A stretch of 64,000 nt of DNA from positions 1-64,000 of the forward strand of contig PNLP01000034.1 of NCBI GenBank assembly GCA_013823135.1, given 5' to 3'. The stretch is from Planctomycetaceae bacterium. GTDB lineage: Bacteria > Planctomycetota > Planctomycetia > Gemmatales > Gemmataceae. The notes under the pieces were generated by a model. That model was not told the DNA's origin, made no database searches, and saw only the letters and a list, made by a program, of their open reading frames with translations. This document shows positions 1 through 8,139 of this stretch, in pieces (position 1 is the stretch's first letter; each line of letters opens with the position of its first letter). The position numbers were made by a program, and so were the translations under genes.

Positions 1-128
1 TTCTTCCAGACAGGTCTACGCTTCCAGAACGGTTCCACGGATGGGTGGGAGTTTTGCCTGGAACCGATGAGAAGCACACATCCGCTTGCATAACAGCAAG
101 CGTTGACTCCGGAAACCAGTGGCACACC
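1..128. repeat. Dispersed repeat, left copy (direct repeat of 63873-64000)
   Basis: Bases 1-128 align without gaps to 63873-64000, with 14 mismatches counted by eye (about 89% identity) and in the same orientation. The shared core includes GAACCGAT and GAAGCACACATCCG. Neither copy reads as a convincing gene: the differences fall evenly over codon positions of the overlapping minus-strand frame. The repeat ends near CCGGAAACCAGTGGCACACC (109-128), a 20-mer that also appears inverted at 63755-63774. It may run off the left edge of the window. Confidence 0.8.
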
Positions 129-236
129 CTTGCCCTGGATCCGAAGTGAACCTCGGTTGACCCGGCGCTCTGGGGCGGGTATCTACCGCGTCCCCGTGCC
201 CGACTTCGGGCCGGCAAAATGTGCAAGGAAGCACTC

Positions 237-842
237 ATGCCGCGATCGCCTCTCTCCGCTTCTGCGGTGCTCGTCTTCGTCGTTTTGGTTGCCAGTGAAG
301 CCACTGCGACCGCCCAGGATGTGAAGTGGCGACAGGACTACAACGCGGCTCGGCGTGAGGCGACCGAAACCGGTAAACCGCTCCTTTTCGACTTCGGCAC
401 GGAAGCGTGTGTCTGGTGTCGCAAGCAGGACGCCACTACGCTACGCGACCCACGGGTCGTGAAGTTGCTGAACGAGCGATTCATCCCGGTGAAAATCGAC
501 GCGAACCGCCACGAGAGGCTCACGAGTTCGCTCGGCATCGAAAGCTACCCGACGATGGTGCTCGCCACGGCCGACGGCAAAGTGGCCGGCCGACACGTTG
601 GCTATGCGGACGTGGCCCAGATCACCACGCTTCTGAACAAGGCTCCGGCACCCAGCGCGACGGCACCCGTTGCTGCGGCTCCGGTTGCGGTTACGCCGCC
701 AGTTGCGCCACCCGCACCGGTTCAACCCGTCGTGGCGAGCGTCGTCGAATCCGACGCGGACCGATGGCGTCGCGCGAAGGAACAGATCGACGCCGACCTC
801 GCGGCCCTTCATCCGAAGATCGCGACCGCCCTCGACCGCTGA
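237..842 (+). CDS. Secreted thioredoxin-like protein
   Basis: A 201-residue exported protein. Residues 1-27 form a signal peptide (hydrophobic VLVFVVLVAS, then ATAQ). The mature part is a thioredoxin fold with a CVWC redox pair at residues 58-61 and the cis-proline in SYPT (P105). After about residue 125 comes an Ala/Pro-rich linker and a short charged helical tail that thioredoxins do not normally have. The family reduces or isomerises disulfides, or acts in cytochrome maturation; the substrate here is unknown. The start at 237 is preferred over an upstream ATG at 219 because AAGGAAG lies 5-12 bases before it and the signal peptide then begins correctly. It stands alone, followed by a small GCGGACCCG hairpin. 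Confidence 0.85.
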   Translation: MPRSPLSASAVLVFVVLVASEATATAQDVKWRQDYNAARREATETGKPLLFDFGTEACVWCRKQDATTLRDPRVVKLLNERFIPVKIDANRHERLTSSLGIESYPTMVLATADGKVAGRHVGYADVAQITTLLNKAPAPSATAPVAAAPVAVTPPVAPPAPVQPVVASVVESDADRWRRAKEQIDADLAALHPKIATALDR

Positions 843-869
843 TTCGGCAACTTGGTGCAGCCAGAACGT

Positions 870-889
870 GCGGACCCGCTCGGGTCCGC
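870..889. repeat. GCGGACCCG hairpin
   Basis: Perfect 9-bp stem GCGGACCCG / CGGGTCCGC with a 2-base loop, 28 bases after the thioredoxin-like gene. The same stem recurs near 8086, 16756 and 25932, so it belongs to the dispersed hairpin family. There is no T-run, so termination is possible but not shown. Confidence 0.65.
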
Positions 890-982
890 CGTGACACATC
901 CATTGAAATCTGTAACACAATCACATCTGGCCGGGTAACTTTCTCCCCGCTTCGCACGTCCGAATCGACTCCGAGGATAAAC

Positions 983-2086
983 ATGCGACTCCTGGCAATC
1001 GTTGCGGCAATCTGCGCATGGGCACCCCCCTGCCTCACCGCGGAGCCGAAACCCAAAACGGAGAACGTCATCCTCGTGATGCTCGATGGGCTTCGCTGGC
1101 AGGAAGTCTTCACCGGGGCCGACGAGGAACTTCTGCACAAGGAACGCGGCGGCGTGAAGGATGTTGCCGACATCCGCAAGCGATTCTGGCGAGACACTCC
1201 CGAAGCTCGCCGCGAAACGCTGATGCCCTTCCTGTGGGGCACGGTCGCGAAGGATGGCCAGATCTACGGAAACAAGCTCAAGAACAGCGTGGGTCAGGTC
1301 ACCAACAAGCTGAACTACTCTTACCCGGGATACAGTGAGGTGCTGTGCGGCTTCGTCGATCCGCTGATCGTGTGGAACGGCAAGATCACCAACCGCAACG
1401 AGACCGTTCTGGAGTGGTTGAACAAGAAACCCGAATTCGAGGGGAAAGTCGCCGCGTTCACCTCATGGGAAGTCTTCCCGTACATCATCAACGACAAGCG
1501 GAGCGGTATCCCCGTGAACGGCGGGTACATGCCCATCAAGGGGGTTCCCGATTCGCCCGAAGTGCGGTTGATGAACAAGCTCATGACAGAGACCGCGCTC
1601 GACGGCGAAGAAACGCGGTACGATGCGTTCACATTCCGGGCGGCCATGCTGTACCTGAAGGCGAAAAAGCCTCGGGTAATGTTCATCAGCTTCGACGAGA
1701 CCGACGCACAGGGACACGCGGGCCGCTACGACCGCCTGCTAAACGGAGCCCAAAAGAACGACGGTTTCCTGAAGGAACTGTGGGAGACCGTGCAGGAGAT
1801 GCCAGAATACAAGGGGAAGACGACGCTCATCATCACGACGGACCACGGTCGCGGGGGCGCACCAGTCGAGTGGAAGAACCACGGCGCGAGGGTTGCGGGG
1901 GCCGAGTTCTTCTGGGCGGCGATCATGGGGCCAGACACGCCTGTCCGCGGTGAGATCAAGGACGCCGACGCGATTACCCAGACGCAGATCGCGGCCACGC
2001 TCGCCGCAGCATTGGGGCTCAACTACTCCGAATCCGTGACCCGCGCCGGCAAGCCGATCGCAGGCGCGATTAAAGTGAGCCCGTGA
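983..2086 (+). CDS. Secreted alkaline-phosphatase-superfamily phosphodiesterase/sulfatase-like enzyme
   Basis: A 367-residue exported hydrolase. The signal peptide is residues 1-20 (cut after CLTA). The fold is that of the alkaline phosphatase/phosphopentomutase superfamily: VMLDGLRW with metal ligand D35 near the start, SFDETDAQGH (residues 236-245) in the middle, and TTDHGRGG (D287, H288) plus NHG (H300) near the end, all in the usual order for the two-metal site. Members cleave phosphate or sulfate esters; the substrate cannot be told from sequence. The start at 983 follows a CGAGGA Shine-Dalgarno. The open frame extends upstream to 407, but that part only shadows the thioredoxin-like gene in another frame. 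Confidence 0.8.
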   Translation: MRLLAIVAAICAWAPPCLTAEPKPKTENVILVMLDGLRWQEVFTGADEELLHKERGGVKDVADIRKRFWRDTPEARRETLMPFLWGTVAKDGQIYGNKLKNSVGQVTNKLNYSYPGYSEVLCGFVDPLIVWNGKITNRNETVLEWLNKKPEFEGKVAAFTSWEVFPYIINDKRSGIPVNGGYMPIKGVPDSPEVRLMNKLMTETALDGEETRYDAFTFRAAMLYLKAKKPRVMFISFDETDAQGHAGRYDRLLNGAQKNDGFLKELWETVQEMPEYKGKTTLIITTDHGRGGAPVEWKNHGARVAGAEFFWAAIMGPDTPVRGEIKDADAITQTQIAATLAAALGLNYSESVTRAGKPIAGAIKVSP

Positions 2087-2312
2087 TCGAGGCAAGTTCC
2101 TGGCAAGCGGGGCGAGTGTAGCAGAGCTATCGCGACTTTTCGCCCGGGTTCCTTGCACTCCTGGTGCGATCGTCTCCTTATTCCTTCCAGTTCATGAAAT
2201 TCTCCGAAAGGTTGCGGCGTTCGGTGGCCATGTATTCCATGCTCCCCACGTCGCACGAACCCGGCATGTCGCCATTCGCGATGGGGAAAGAATACGCCCA
2301 CGGAGAATCGCC

Positions 2313-2624
2313 ATGTTCGCATTCCGCTCGTCCGCGTTCGTGCTCGCCGTTGCGGTCGGTCTGGCCCTCGCCTGCGGCACCGCTCTGGCCGACGAAGCCA
2401 CCATCGACAACTGCAAGGTGGCCAAGGTGGAAGGCACGAAGCTCACTTTCGAAACGCCCAAGGGAGTCAAGTACACCGGCGAGGTTGCGGGCGATGCCAA
2501 GATCACCCTCGACGGCAAGGCCGCCAAGCTCAGCGACCTTAAGGAAGGGACGAAGCTCGTGCTCACCGCGAAGAAGGAGAGCGGAGCGATCACAATTCTG
2601 AAGGTCGACGGCAGCACGAAATGA
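2313..2624 (+). CDS. Small secreted protein of unknown function
   Basis: A 103-residue protein with a clear signal peptide (hydrophobic LAVAVGLALACGTALA, cut near residue 26). The mature 77 residues are Lys/Thr/Gly rich and look like a small beta barrel made of short alternating strands (KVAKVEGTKLTFET and similar). No cysteine, metal-site or enzyme motif is visible, so a structural or binding role in the periplasm is more likely than catalysis. GGAG at 2302-2305 supports the start. It converges on the retropepsin operon, with an intrinsic terminator in the gap. Confidence 0.75.
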   Translation: MFAFRSSAFVLAVAVGLALACGTALADEATIDNCKVAKVEGTKLTFETPKGVKYTGEVAGDAKITLDGKAAKLSDLKEGTKLVLTAKKESGAITILKVDGSTK

Positions 2625-2656
2625 TCGGATGTGCGTGCGAGATGTGCGCAGAAAAA

Positions 2657-2678
2657 CGCCCCGGGGAAGCCCGGGGCG
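2657..2678 (-). terminator. Intrinsic terminator of the retropepsin-PDZ pair
   Basis: Perfect 9-bp stem CGCCCCGGG / CCCGGGGCG with a GAAG loop. On the minus strand it is followed by a run of five T (2652-2656) and lies 10 bases beyond the stop of the minus-strand gene ending at 2688, the classical layout. It could also stop readthrough from the convergent gene ending at 2624. Confidence 0.85.
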
Positions 2679-2687
2679 GGAGACAAT

Positions 2688-3551
2688 TCACAGCCCGTTG
2701 GCGGGCTTCACGGTCAGTTTCACTTCCTTGCCATCGCGTTTCACCACGACCACCGCCGCACGACCCGGCTTCACCAGACTCGCTGCGGTGAACGTGTCGG
2801 CAATCGAATCGGTCCAGCGGCCATCGAGTGTCAGGAGTCGGTCGCCGGTCTTCAGCCCGGCATCGGCCGCTGCAGAGCCCGCGAACACGTCCTTCACCAC
2901 AACGCCCGCGTCCTCGTCCTTGTCCGCCTTGTCCACGCTGAAGCCCCACACGCCCGCAGGACTGGCCACGCCGGGCTCTGGCTTCCCCTTCGAGCCCTTC
3001 ATCATCTTGTCCATCAACCCCTGCATCGCATCGCCAGGAACATAGCCATTCGGCGTGAAGGTGAGTTCCTTCTTCTGGTAATCCACCGAAGTTTTGTACT
3101 GCGCGAAGAACGGGAAGCCGATGATGCCGTCGATCGGCCCGAGCGCGTTCGAGATGGCGGTGACGGTCGGGTGATCCATCACCATGACGGGAACCTTCTC
3201 CATCTTCACGTCGCCGATTTCGAGCGTGTCCATCACCTTCGCGCCGCCCATGCCGAAGAGTGGCATCGCGGCCTTGTCGCCCTTCTTCAGCACTCCGGCG
3301 TCCTTGGCGAGCCGGTTGTTGACCAGGTTCGTCGGCGCGCCGGTGTCGAAGATCAGCTTGTACGGCCCCTTGCCGTTCACCTTCACCATCACGGCCATGT
3401 GTCGCGACTTCAACAACTCGAACGGCACAACGATCGCCTTCGCGTCGGCCTTCTTCACTTCCTCAGCGGTCTTTGGCTTTTCCTCGGCAACGGTCAGTGA
3501 GGGAAGCAGTGCGAACCCGGCGAGGAGCAGCAGTTTCGAGAGCGTGTTCAT
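2688..3551 (-). CDS. Secreted retropepsin-like aspartyl protease with PDZ domain (copy 2)
   Basis: A 287-residue exported protein. Signal peptide residues 1-23. A retropepsin-type domain follows, with the DTGA active-site motif at 69-72 and the supporting IDGIIGFPFF segment at 140-149. A PDZ domain occupies about 200-280 (GLKTGDRLLTLDG). Single-domain aspartyl proteases work as dimers, and the PDZ part would bind peptide C-termini, so a periplasmic processing or quality-control role is reasonable but inferred. It starts 2 bases after the stop of the upstream paralog (stop 3554-3556, ATG 3551), so the two are translated as one unit; AAAGGGG just inside the end of the upstream gene serves as Shine-Dalgarno. 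The GTG at 3557 would overlap the upstream stop and is less likely. Confidence 0.85.
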   Translation of the reverse strand: MNTLSKLLLLAGFALLPSLTVAEEKPKTAEEVKKADAKAIVVPFELLKSRHMAVMVKVNGKGPYKLIFDTGAPTNLVNNRLAKDAGVLKKGDKAAMPLFGMGGAKVMDTLEIGDVKMEKVPVMVMDHPTVTAISNALGPIDGIIGFPFFAQYKTSVDYQKKELTFTPNGYVPGDAMQGLMDKMMKGSKGKPEPGVASPAGVWGFSVDKADKDEDAGVVVKDVFAGSAAADAGLKTGDRLLTLDGRWTDSIADTFTAASLVKPGRAAVVVVKRDGKEVKLTVKPANGL

Positions 3552-3553
3552 GG

Positions 3554-4390
3554 TCACAGCCCCTTTCCGAGTTCGATGCTCAGGTCTTCGGTCTTGTCGC
3601 CGCGTTTCACACTGATCCGGAGCTTCGTGCCGACGCCCGCCTTCGCGAGTGCCTTCGCCAGATCCTTGCTCGTCTCGACGTCCGACGCCTTCACGGCCGT
3701 GACGATGTCGCCCGTCTTGAATCCCGCTTTCTCGGCAGGGCTACCCGGCAGCACCTTCTTGATGACGACGCCGGCCTTGGTGTCGTCCAGTTCGATGCCG
3801 ACGAACCCGCGAGGCACGACCTCGAAGTTCGGTTTGATGCCCGAGAGCGCCGCAAGCATCTTCACGAGTGGCCCCATGCTCTGAATGTCGTCGCCACCCT
3901 TCGAGTCGATTTTCTCCGGGCTTGGCGGCTCGAAGCCTTTCAGTTCCAAGAACGCGAGTTTGTCGCCCGTGAAATCGTAATCAATGCGGAATTTCGCGAG
4001 CACGTTGTACCCGATGACGCCGTGCAGTTCGACCCCCGCGAGACCCATGCTGTTCATGCCGTCGATCTGAACGAGGTCTTCAACGCGGGTCTTGACCTTC
4101 TCGACCTTCAGACCGCCTTCGACCTCGAACGCAGCGAACGTGCCCCAACCCTTCTCATCGACATCCACGCCGGCTTTCTTGGCGATCGGCTTGGTGATGA
4201 ACACCGCCGGAGCGCCGGTGTCGAGGATCAGGTTGAACGGCCCCTTCCCGTTGATCTTGGCCCGCACCAGGACGTGCTTGGTGTCGGTGAGGCGGTAGGG
4301 GATCTCGTATTTCGTGGCCGGTTTGTCGTCGGCCGACAGGGCACTTGGTGCCAGGCCCAGGCAAAGTGCCAGGGCAATATGCCATCTCAT
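3554..4390 (-). CDS. Secreted retropepsin-like aspartyl protease with PDZ domain (copy 1)
   Basis: A 278-residue exported protein and first gene of a two-gene unit. Signal peptide residues 1-20 (LCLGLAPSALSA). The active-site DTGA is at 57-60, preceded by INGKGPFNLIL, which the downstream paralog nearly repeats (VNGKGPYKLIF). A GVIGYNVL segment matches the retropepsin flap/core region, and a PDZ domain lies at about 190-275 (GFKTGDIVTAVKA). The two proteins share layout but differ through most positions, so they are an old duplication rather than a recent one. AAGGAA 8 bases upstream supports the start. The longer frame to 4804 runs through the intergenic hairpin and is not believed. Confidence 0.85.
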   Translation of the reverse strand: MRWHIALALCLGLAPSALSADDKPATKYEIPYRLTDTKHVLVRAKINGKGPFNLILDTGAPAVFITKPIAKKAGVDVDEKGWGTFAAFEVEGGLKVEKVKTRVEDLVQIDGMNSMGLAGVELHGVIGYNVLAKFRIDYDFTGDKLAFLELKGFEPPSPEKIDSKGGDDIQSMGPLVKMLAALSGIKPNFEVVPRGFVGIELDDTKAGVVIKKVLPGSPAEKAGFKTGDIVTAVKASDVETSKDLAKALAKAGVGTKLRISVKRGDKTEDLSIELGKGL

Positions 4391-4693
4391 GGAAGGTTCC
4401 TTTCGGGATTGGGCAGTTGATGGATTGTAGCAGTTCGGACACGCACACGTTTCGCGGTTTGGCGAGCGGGGCGGCGTAAGCCCCCCGAGTTCTTGGTTCT
4501 CGCTACACCTCGGGGGGCTTACGCCGCCCCGCTCGCCAAACCGCGAAACGCACAACCTGCCACAGATTCCCCGTTCGTCGTTCTGCGGACGGGTTCCTAC
4601 CATATCTCGCGAACCGTCCCGGTGGGCGGTGCGTAGCATCTGTTGTCCGTACCCGTTGTACCCGCCGCGCCCCCTATGGGTTCCGGAGGCCGC
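4391..4693. other. Divergent intergenic region with giant hairpin
   Basis: 303 bases between the divergent retropepsin pair and the ABC exporter. About a third is the 42-bp-arm hairpin listed separately (4448-4550). The rest should hold two promoters; I did not find a convincing -35/-10 pair on either strand. No ORF worth calling. Confidence 0.6.
4448..4550. repeat. 42-bp perfect inverted repeat (GGCGAGCGGGG family)
   Basis: Arms 4448-4489 and 4509-4550 are perfect reverse complements over 42 bases, separated by a 19-base loop. The core GGCGAGCGGGGCGGCGTAAG is shared with hairpins at 5609-5682 and 15633-15715. It lies between two divergent genes, so it cannot be a terminator for either. Confidence 0.95.
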
Positions 4694-5605
<912 letters not shown>

Positions 5606-5608
5606 CTT

Positions 5609-5682
5609 TTTGGCGAGCGGGGTGGCGTAAGCCCCCTGTTCTCGTGGGTGAACAGGGGGACTCACGTCCCCCGCTCGCCAAA
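5609..5682. repeat. Imperfect GGCGAGCGGGG hairpin inside the ABC operon
   Basis: Left arm TTTGGCGAGCGGGGTGGCG and right arm CCCCCGCTCGCCAAA pair at the base, and CCCCCTGTT / AACAGGGGG pair at the top, with an unpaired middle. It is the same family as 4448-4550 but degraded. It sits 3 bases after the ATPase stop and 42 bases before the permease start, so it would be part of the operon mRNA and could tune expression of the second gene. Confidence 0.8.
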
Positions 5683-5724
5683 TCCCAAATTCGTGCGATT
5701 CAACTGGCAGAGGTTTCACCCGTG

Positions 5725-8040
5725 ATGTCGTCGGCCCTGTTCGGCATCCTGCAACTCGACAAGGGCGAACCGCTCGGGTTCGCGCACATCAGCGGGCTGG
5801 CACAGTCCTGGCTTCAGGACGCTGGCGGGTTCGCCATGATCGGCCTCGTGGTGTACTTGCTGTACGCCATGATGACCCCGACCGATAAATCGCAGTCCGA
5901 AAAGATCCGCGTGCCGGTGTCGTTCTTCATGGTGGGGTGCGCGGCCCTGGCCGTGCTGTGTTACGCGAGCGTCGGCGGGTTGTATGCCCTCCAGGCCGCG
6001 GGCAAGACCGCCTTCATGGGGATGCCCCTCGCACCGCCGCCGTTGCCGCCACCGCCGCCGGGTATGCCGATCGTGCTTCCGCCGCCGGCATTCCAGACCG
6101 AACTCATCCCGATCATGCTCATGATCGCCGGCACGCTGGCCCTGCTCGGCATTGGCGAGCCGTTCGCCCGCGACATGGCGAAGATTCGTCGCCGCAACCT
6201 GACGATCGGCACCTCCGGGATTCGCCGCTTCGTGCAGTCGGTTCGCTCCTACGCGGGCGACCTCCTGAACGCTCGCCGTCTCATGGGTCTGGGCGTGTTC
6301 CTTGGCATCTACGCGGTGTTTGGTTTGCTGATCTTCGCCTTTGGCAGCGATCGTCTGTTCGGCATCTACCTCGGGGTTTGCATCGTCGGCCTGACGGTCT
6401 TCCTCCTCGCCACGCTGACGCTGATGCTGTTCGAGGCGGAAGGGCCTGTGTGGGCCATCGCGAAACTGAGCTTCAAGGAAGCGATCCGCAGCCAACTCCT
6501 GTGGGTGTTCCTGCTGATCTTCCTGCCGTTCCTGTTCCCGGCCCAGTGGTTCCGCGAGATCAAACCCTCCGACGAGCTGCGGGTCACGGTGGAGCGAATG
6601 GACCTGGCATTAACGCTCCTCGTGCTGATCCCGGCACTGCTGCTCGCCTCGTTCTACGGCATCCCCAACGACATCAAGAACCTGAACATCTACACGGTCG
6701 TGTCGAAGCCGGTTGAGAAGTTCGAGATCGTGCTGGGTCGGTTTGTGGGTTACCTCTCGCTGATGACGCTGGTGCTCATCGGGCTCACGGGGGTGAGTCT
6801 GGTGCTCATCATGAACACGTCGATTTCCCAGCGGGCGAAGGACGAGACGTACAAGGCTCGCGTGCCGGTCCGCGGAAAGCTCGAATTCAAGAGCGTGCAG
6901 GCCAAGTACCGGGCCGACAAGACCGAGTTCGAGGGGACCAACGTCGGCCGCGAGTTCGATTACCGCAAGTACATCCCCGGTGGCGAAGGTGCCATGCAGC
7001 GGGCGATCTGGAAGTTCCCGTCGATCCCCGCCAACATGGGGACCGCACAGGACGACCGCGTTCCCGTCGAGTTCACGTTCGACATCTTCAAGCTGACCAA
7101 GGGCGAGCAGAACAAGGGTGCGTTCGTCAGCTTCCGGTTCGTGACGCACAACGCCAAGCAGGAACAACCCACCGGAGCCGGCACATGGCCGTGGGCGGAC
7201 AAACAGCGCGAGAAAGAGTACCAGGACCGGAAGCGGGAAATCTCGAAACGCGTGAACATCGAAGGCGCGAAGCCCGGCACCCCCGCGTGGGCCGAGGTGA
7301 ACAAACTCGCTGAGGAATTCGGGTGCTTCGAGTACGGTAGCAAGGAAGTATTCGACTATCAGGTGATGGGGCTGGAGGTGCCGGCCGGGCTGTTCCGAAA
7401 CGCCCTGCAAGGCAACCCCGGCACCGAGAAGGATCCCCGCACCGAGAAGGACGTCCCCGCACCGCGTGTCAGCGTGTACGTGAAGTGCGAGACCCCCGGC
7501 CAGTTGCTCGGCATGGCGGAACCGGACCTCTACCTGCTGGAGTACGAGCAGCCGTTCACGATCAACTACGTCAAGGGAATGGTCGGGCTGTGGTGCTGGC
7601 TGTGCATCCTGATTGGCCTCGCCGTCGCGTGCAGCACCTACCTTAGCGGCGTGCTCAGCTTGCTCGTCGTCGTCGTGATCTTCAACGCCGGGTTCTTCAC
7701 GGACTTCATCAACGACCTCGCTGCCAACCGAACCGTGGGCGGTGGGCCGTTCGAGAGCATGTCGCGGCTCATGAAGGCCGAACAGCCAACGGCCCCTTCC
7801 AGCGAGTCGGCAGGCGGCAAGGCTCTGAGCGCTGCGGACAAGGGTTGGTCCTGGGTCGTGCGGCGAGTCTCGAAGGTGGTGCCCGACCTGCAATCGTTCG
7901 ACTGGAGTGCCTTCGTCGCGGAGGGTTTCAACGTCGATTCGCAGTATATCGTGGTGAATCTCTTGATGATGTCCGGTTACCTGCTTCCGTGGGGAATCCT
8001 GGCGTATTACCTCATGAAATCGCGAGAAGTTGCTGCCTAG
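5725..8040 (+). CDS. ABC-2 type transporter permease, large
   Basis: A 771-residue membrane protein with roughly ten transmembrane segments: seven or eight in the first 370 residues, two or three at the end (for example ILIGLAVACSTYLSGVLSLL and a last one before the C-terminus). Between them is a soluble region of about 240 residues (roughly 370-610). The segment ASFYGIPNDIKNLNIYTVV followed by KPVEKFEIVLGR is typical of ABC-2 permeases. An unusual Pro-rich loop (PPPLPPPPPG) lies near residue 105. The start at 5725 follows AGAGG; GTG at 5722 is also possible. With the upstream ATPase and the downstream membrane-anchored protein it forms one exporter operon. Confidence 0.85.
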   Translation: MSSALFGILQLDKGEPLGFAHISGLAQSWLQDAGGFAMIGLVVYLLYAMMTPTDKSQSEKIRVPVSFFMVGCAALAVLCYASVGGLYALQAAGKTAFMGMPLAPPPLPPPPPGMPIVLPPPAFQTELIPIMLMIAGTLALLGIGEPFARDMAKIRRRNLTIGTSGIRRFVQSVRSYAGDLLNARRLMGLGVFLGIYAVFGLLIFAFGSDRLFGIYLGVCIVGLTVFLLATLTLMLFEAEGPVWAIAKLSFKEAIRSQLLWVFLLIFLPFLFPAQWFREIKPSDELRVTVERMDLALTLLVLIPALLLASFYGIPNDIKNLNIYTVVSKPVEKFEIVLGRFVGYLSLMTLVLIGLTGVSLVLIMNTSISQRAKDETYKARVPVRGKLEFKSVQAKYRADKTEFEGTNVGREFDYRKYIPGGEGAMQRAIWKFPSIPANMGTAQDDRVPVEFTFDIFKLTKGEQNKGAFVSFRFVTHNAKQEQPTGAGTWPWADKQREKEYQDRKREISKRVNIEGAKPGTPAWAEVNKLAEEFGCFEYGSKEVFDYQVMGLEVPAGLFRNALQGNPGTEKDPRTEKDVPAPRVSVYVKCETPGQLLGMAEPDLYLLEYEQPFTINYVKGMVGLWCWLCILIGLAVACSTYLSGVLSLLVVVVIFNAGFFTDFINDLAANRTVGGGPFESMSRLMKAEQPTAPSSESAGGKALSAADKGWSWVVRRVSKVVPDLQSFDWSAFVAEGFNVDSQYIVVNLLMMSGYLLPWGILAYYLMKSREVAA

Positions 8041-8064
8041 CGTGATTAGGGACGAGGTTTAGCG

Positions 8065-8104
8065 GTCGCCCCACCGGGGCGACACGCGGACCCGTTGGGT
8101 CTGC
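8065..8104. repeat. Two-hairpin repeat (TTTAGCGG family)
   Basis: Two adjacent hairpins, GTCGCCCC / GGGGCGAC (8065-8083) and GCGGACCC / GGGTCTGC (8086-8104), preceded by TTTAGCG. The layout matches the elements at 21744, 23697 and 25929. It lies between the permease and the third gene of the exporter operon. Confidence 0.75.
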
Positions 8105-8139
8105 AGCTAGACGTCAATCGAAAGTGATCGAGCGAACCC

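Noticed and set aside
407..982. N-terminal extension of the phosphatase-like frame up to 407
   Set aside because: It overlaps the thioredoxin-like gene in another frame and would bury the signal peptide found at 983.
2631..3500. Plus-strand frame of 289 codons opposite the retropepsin gene
   Set aside because: It mirrors a minus-strand gene with signal peptide, DTG and PDZ motifs; the antisense product is His/Arg-rich with no recognisable fold.
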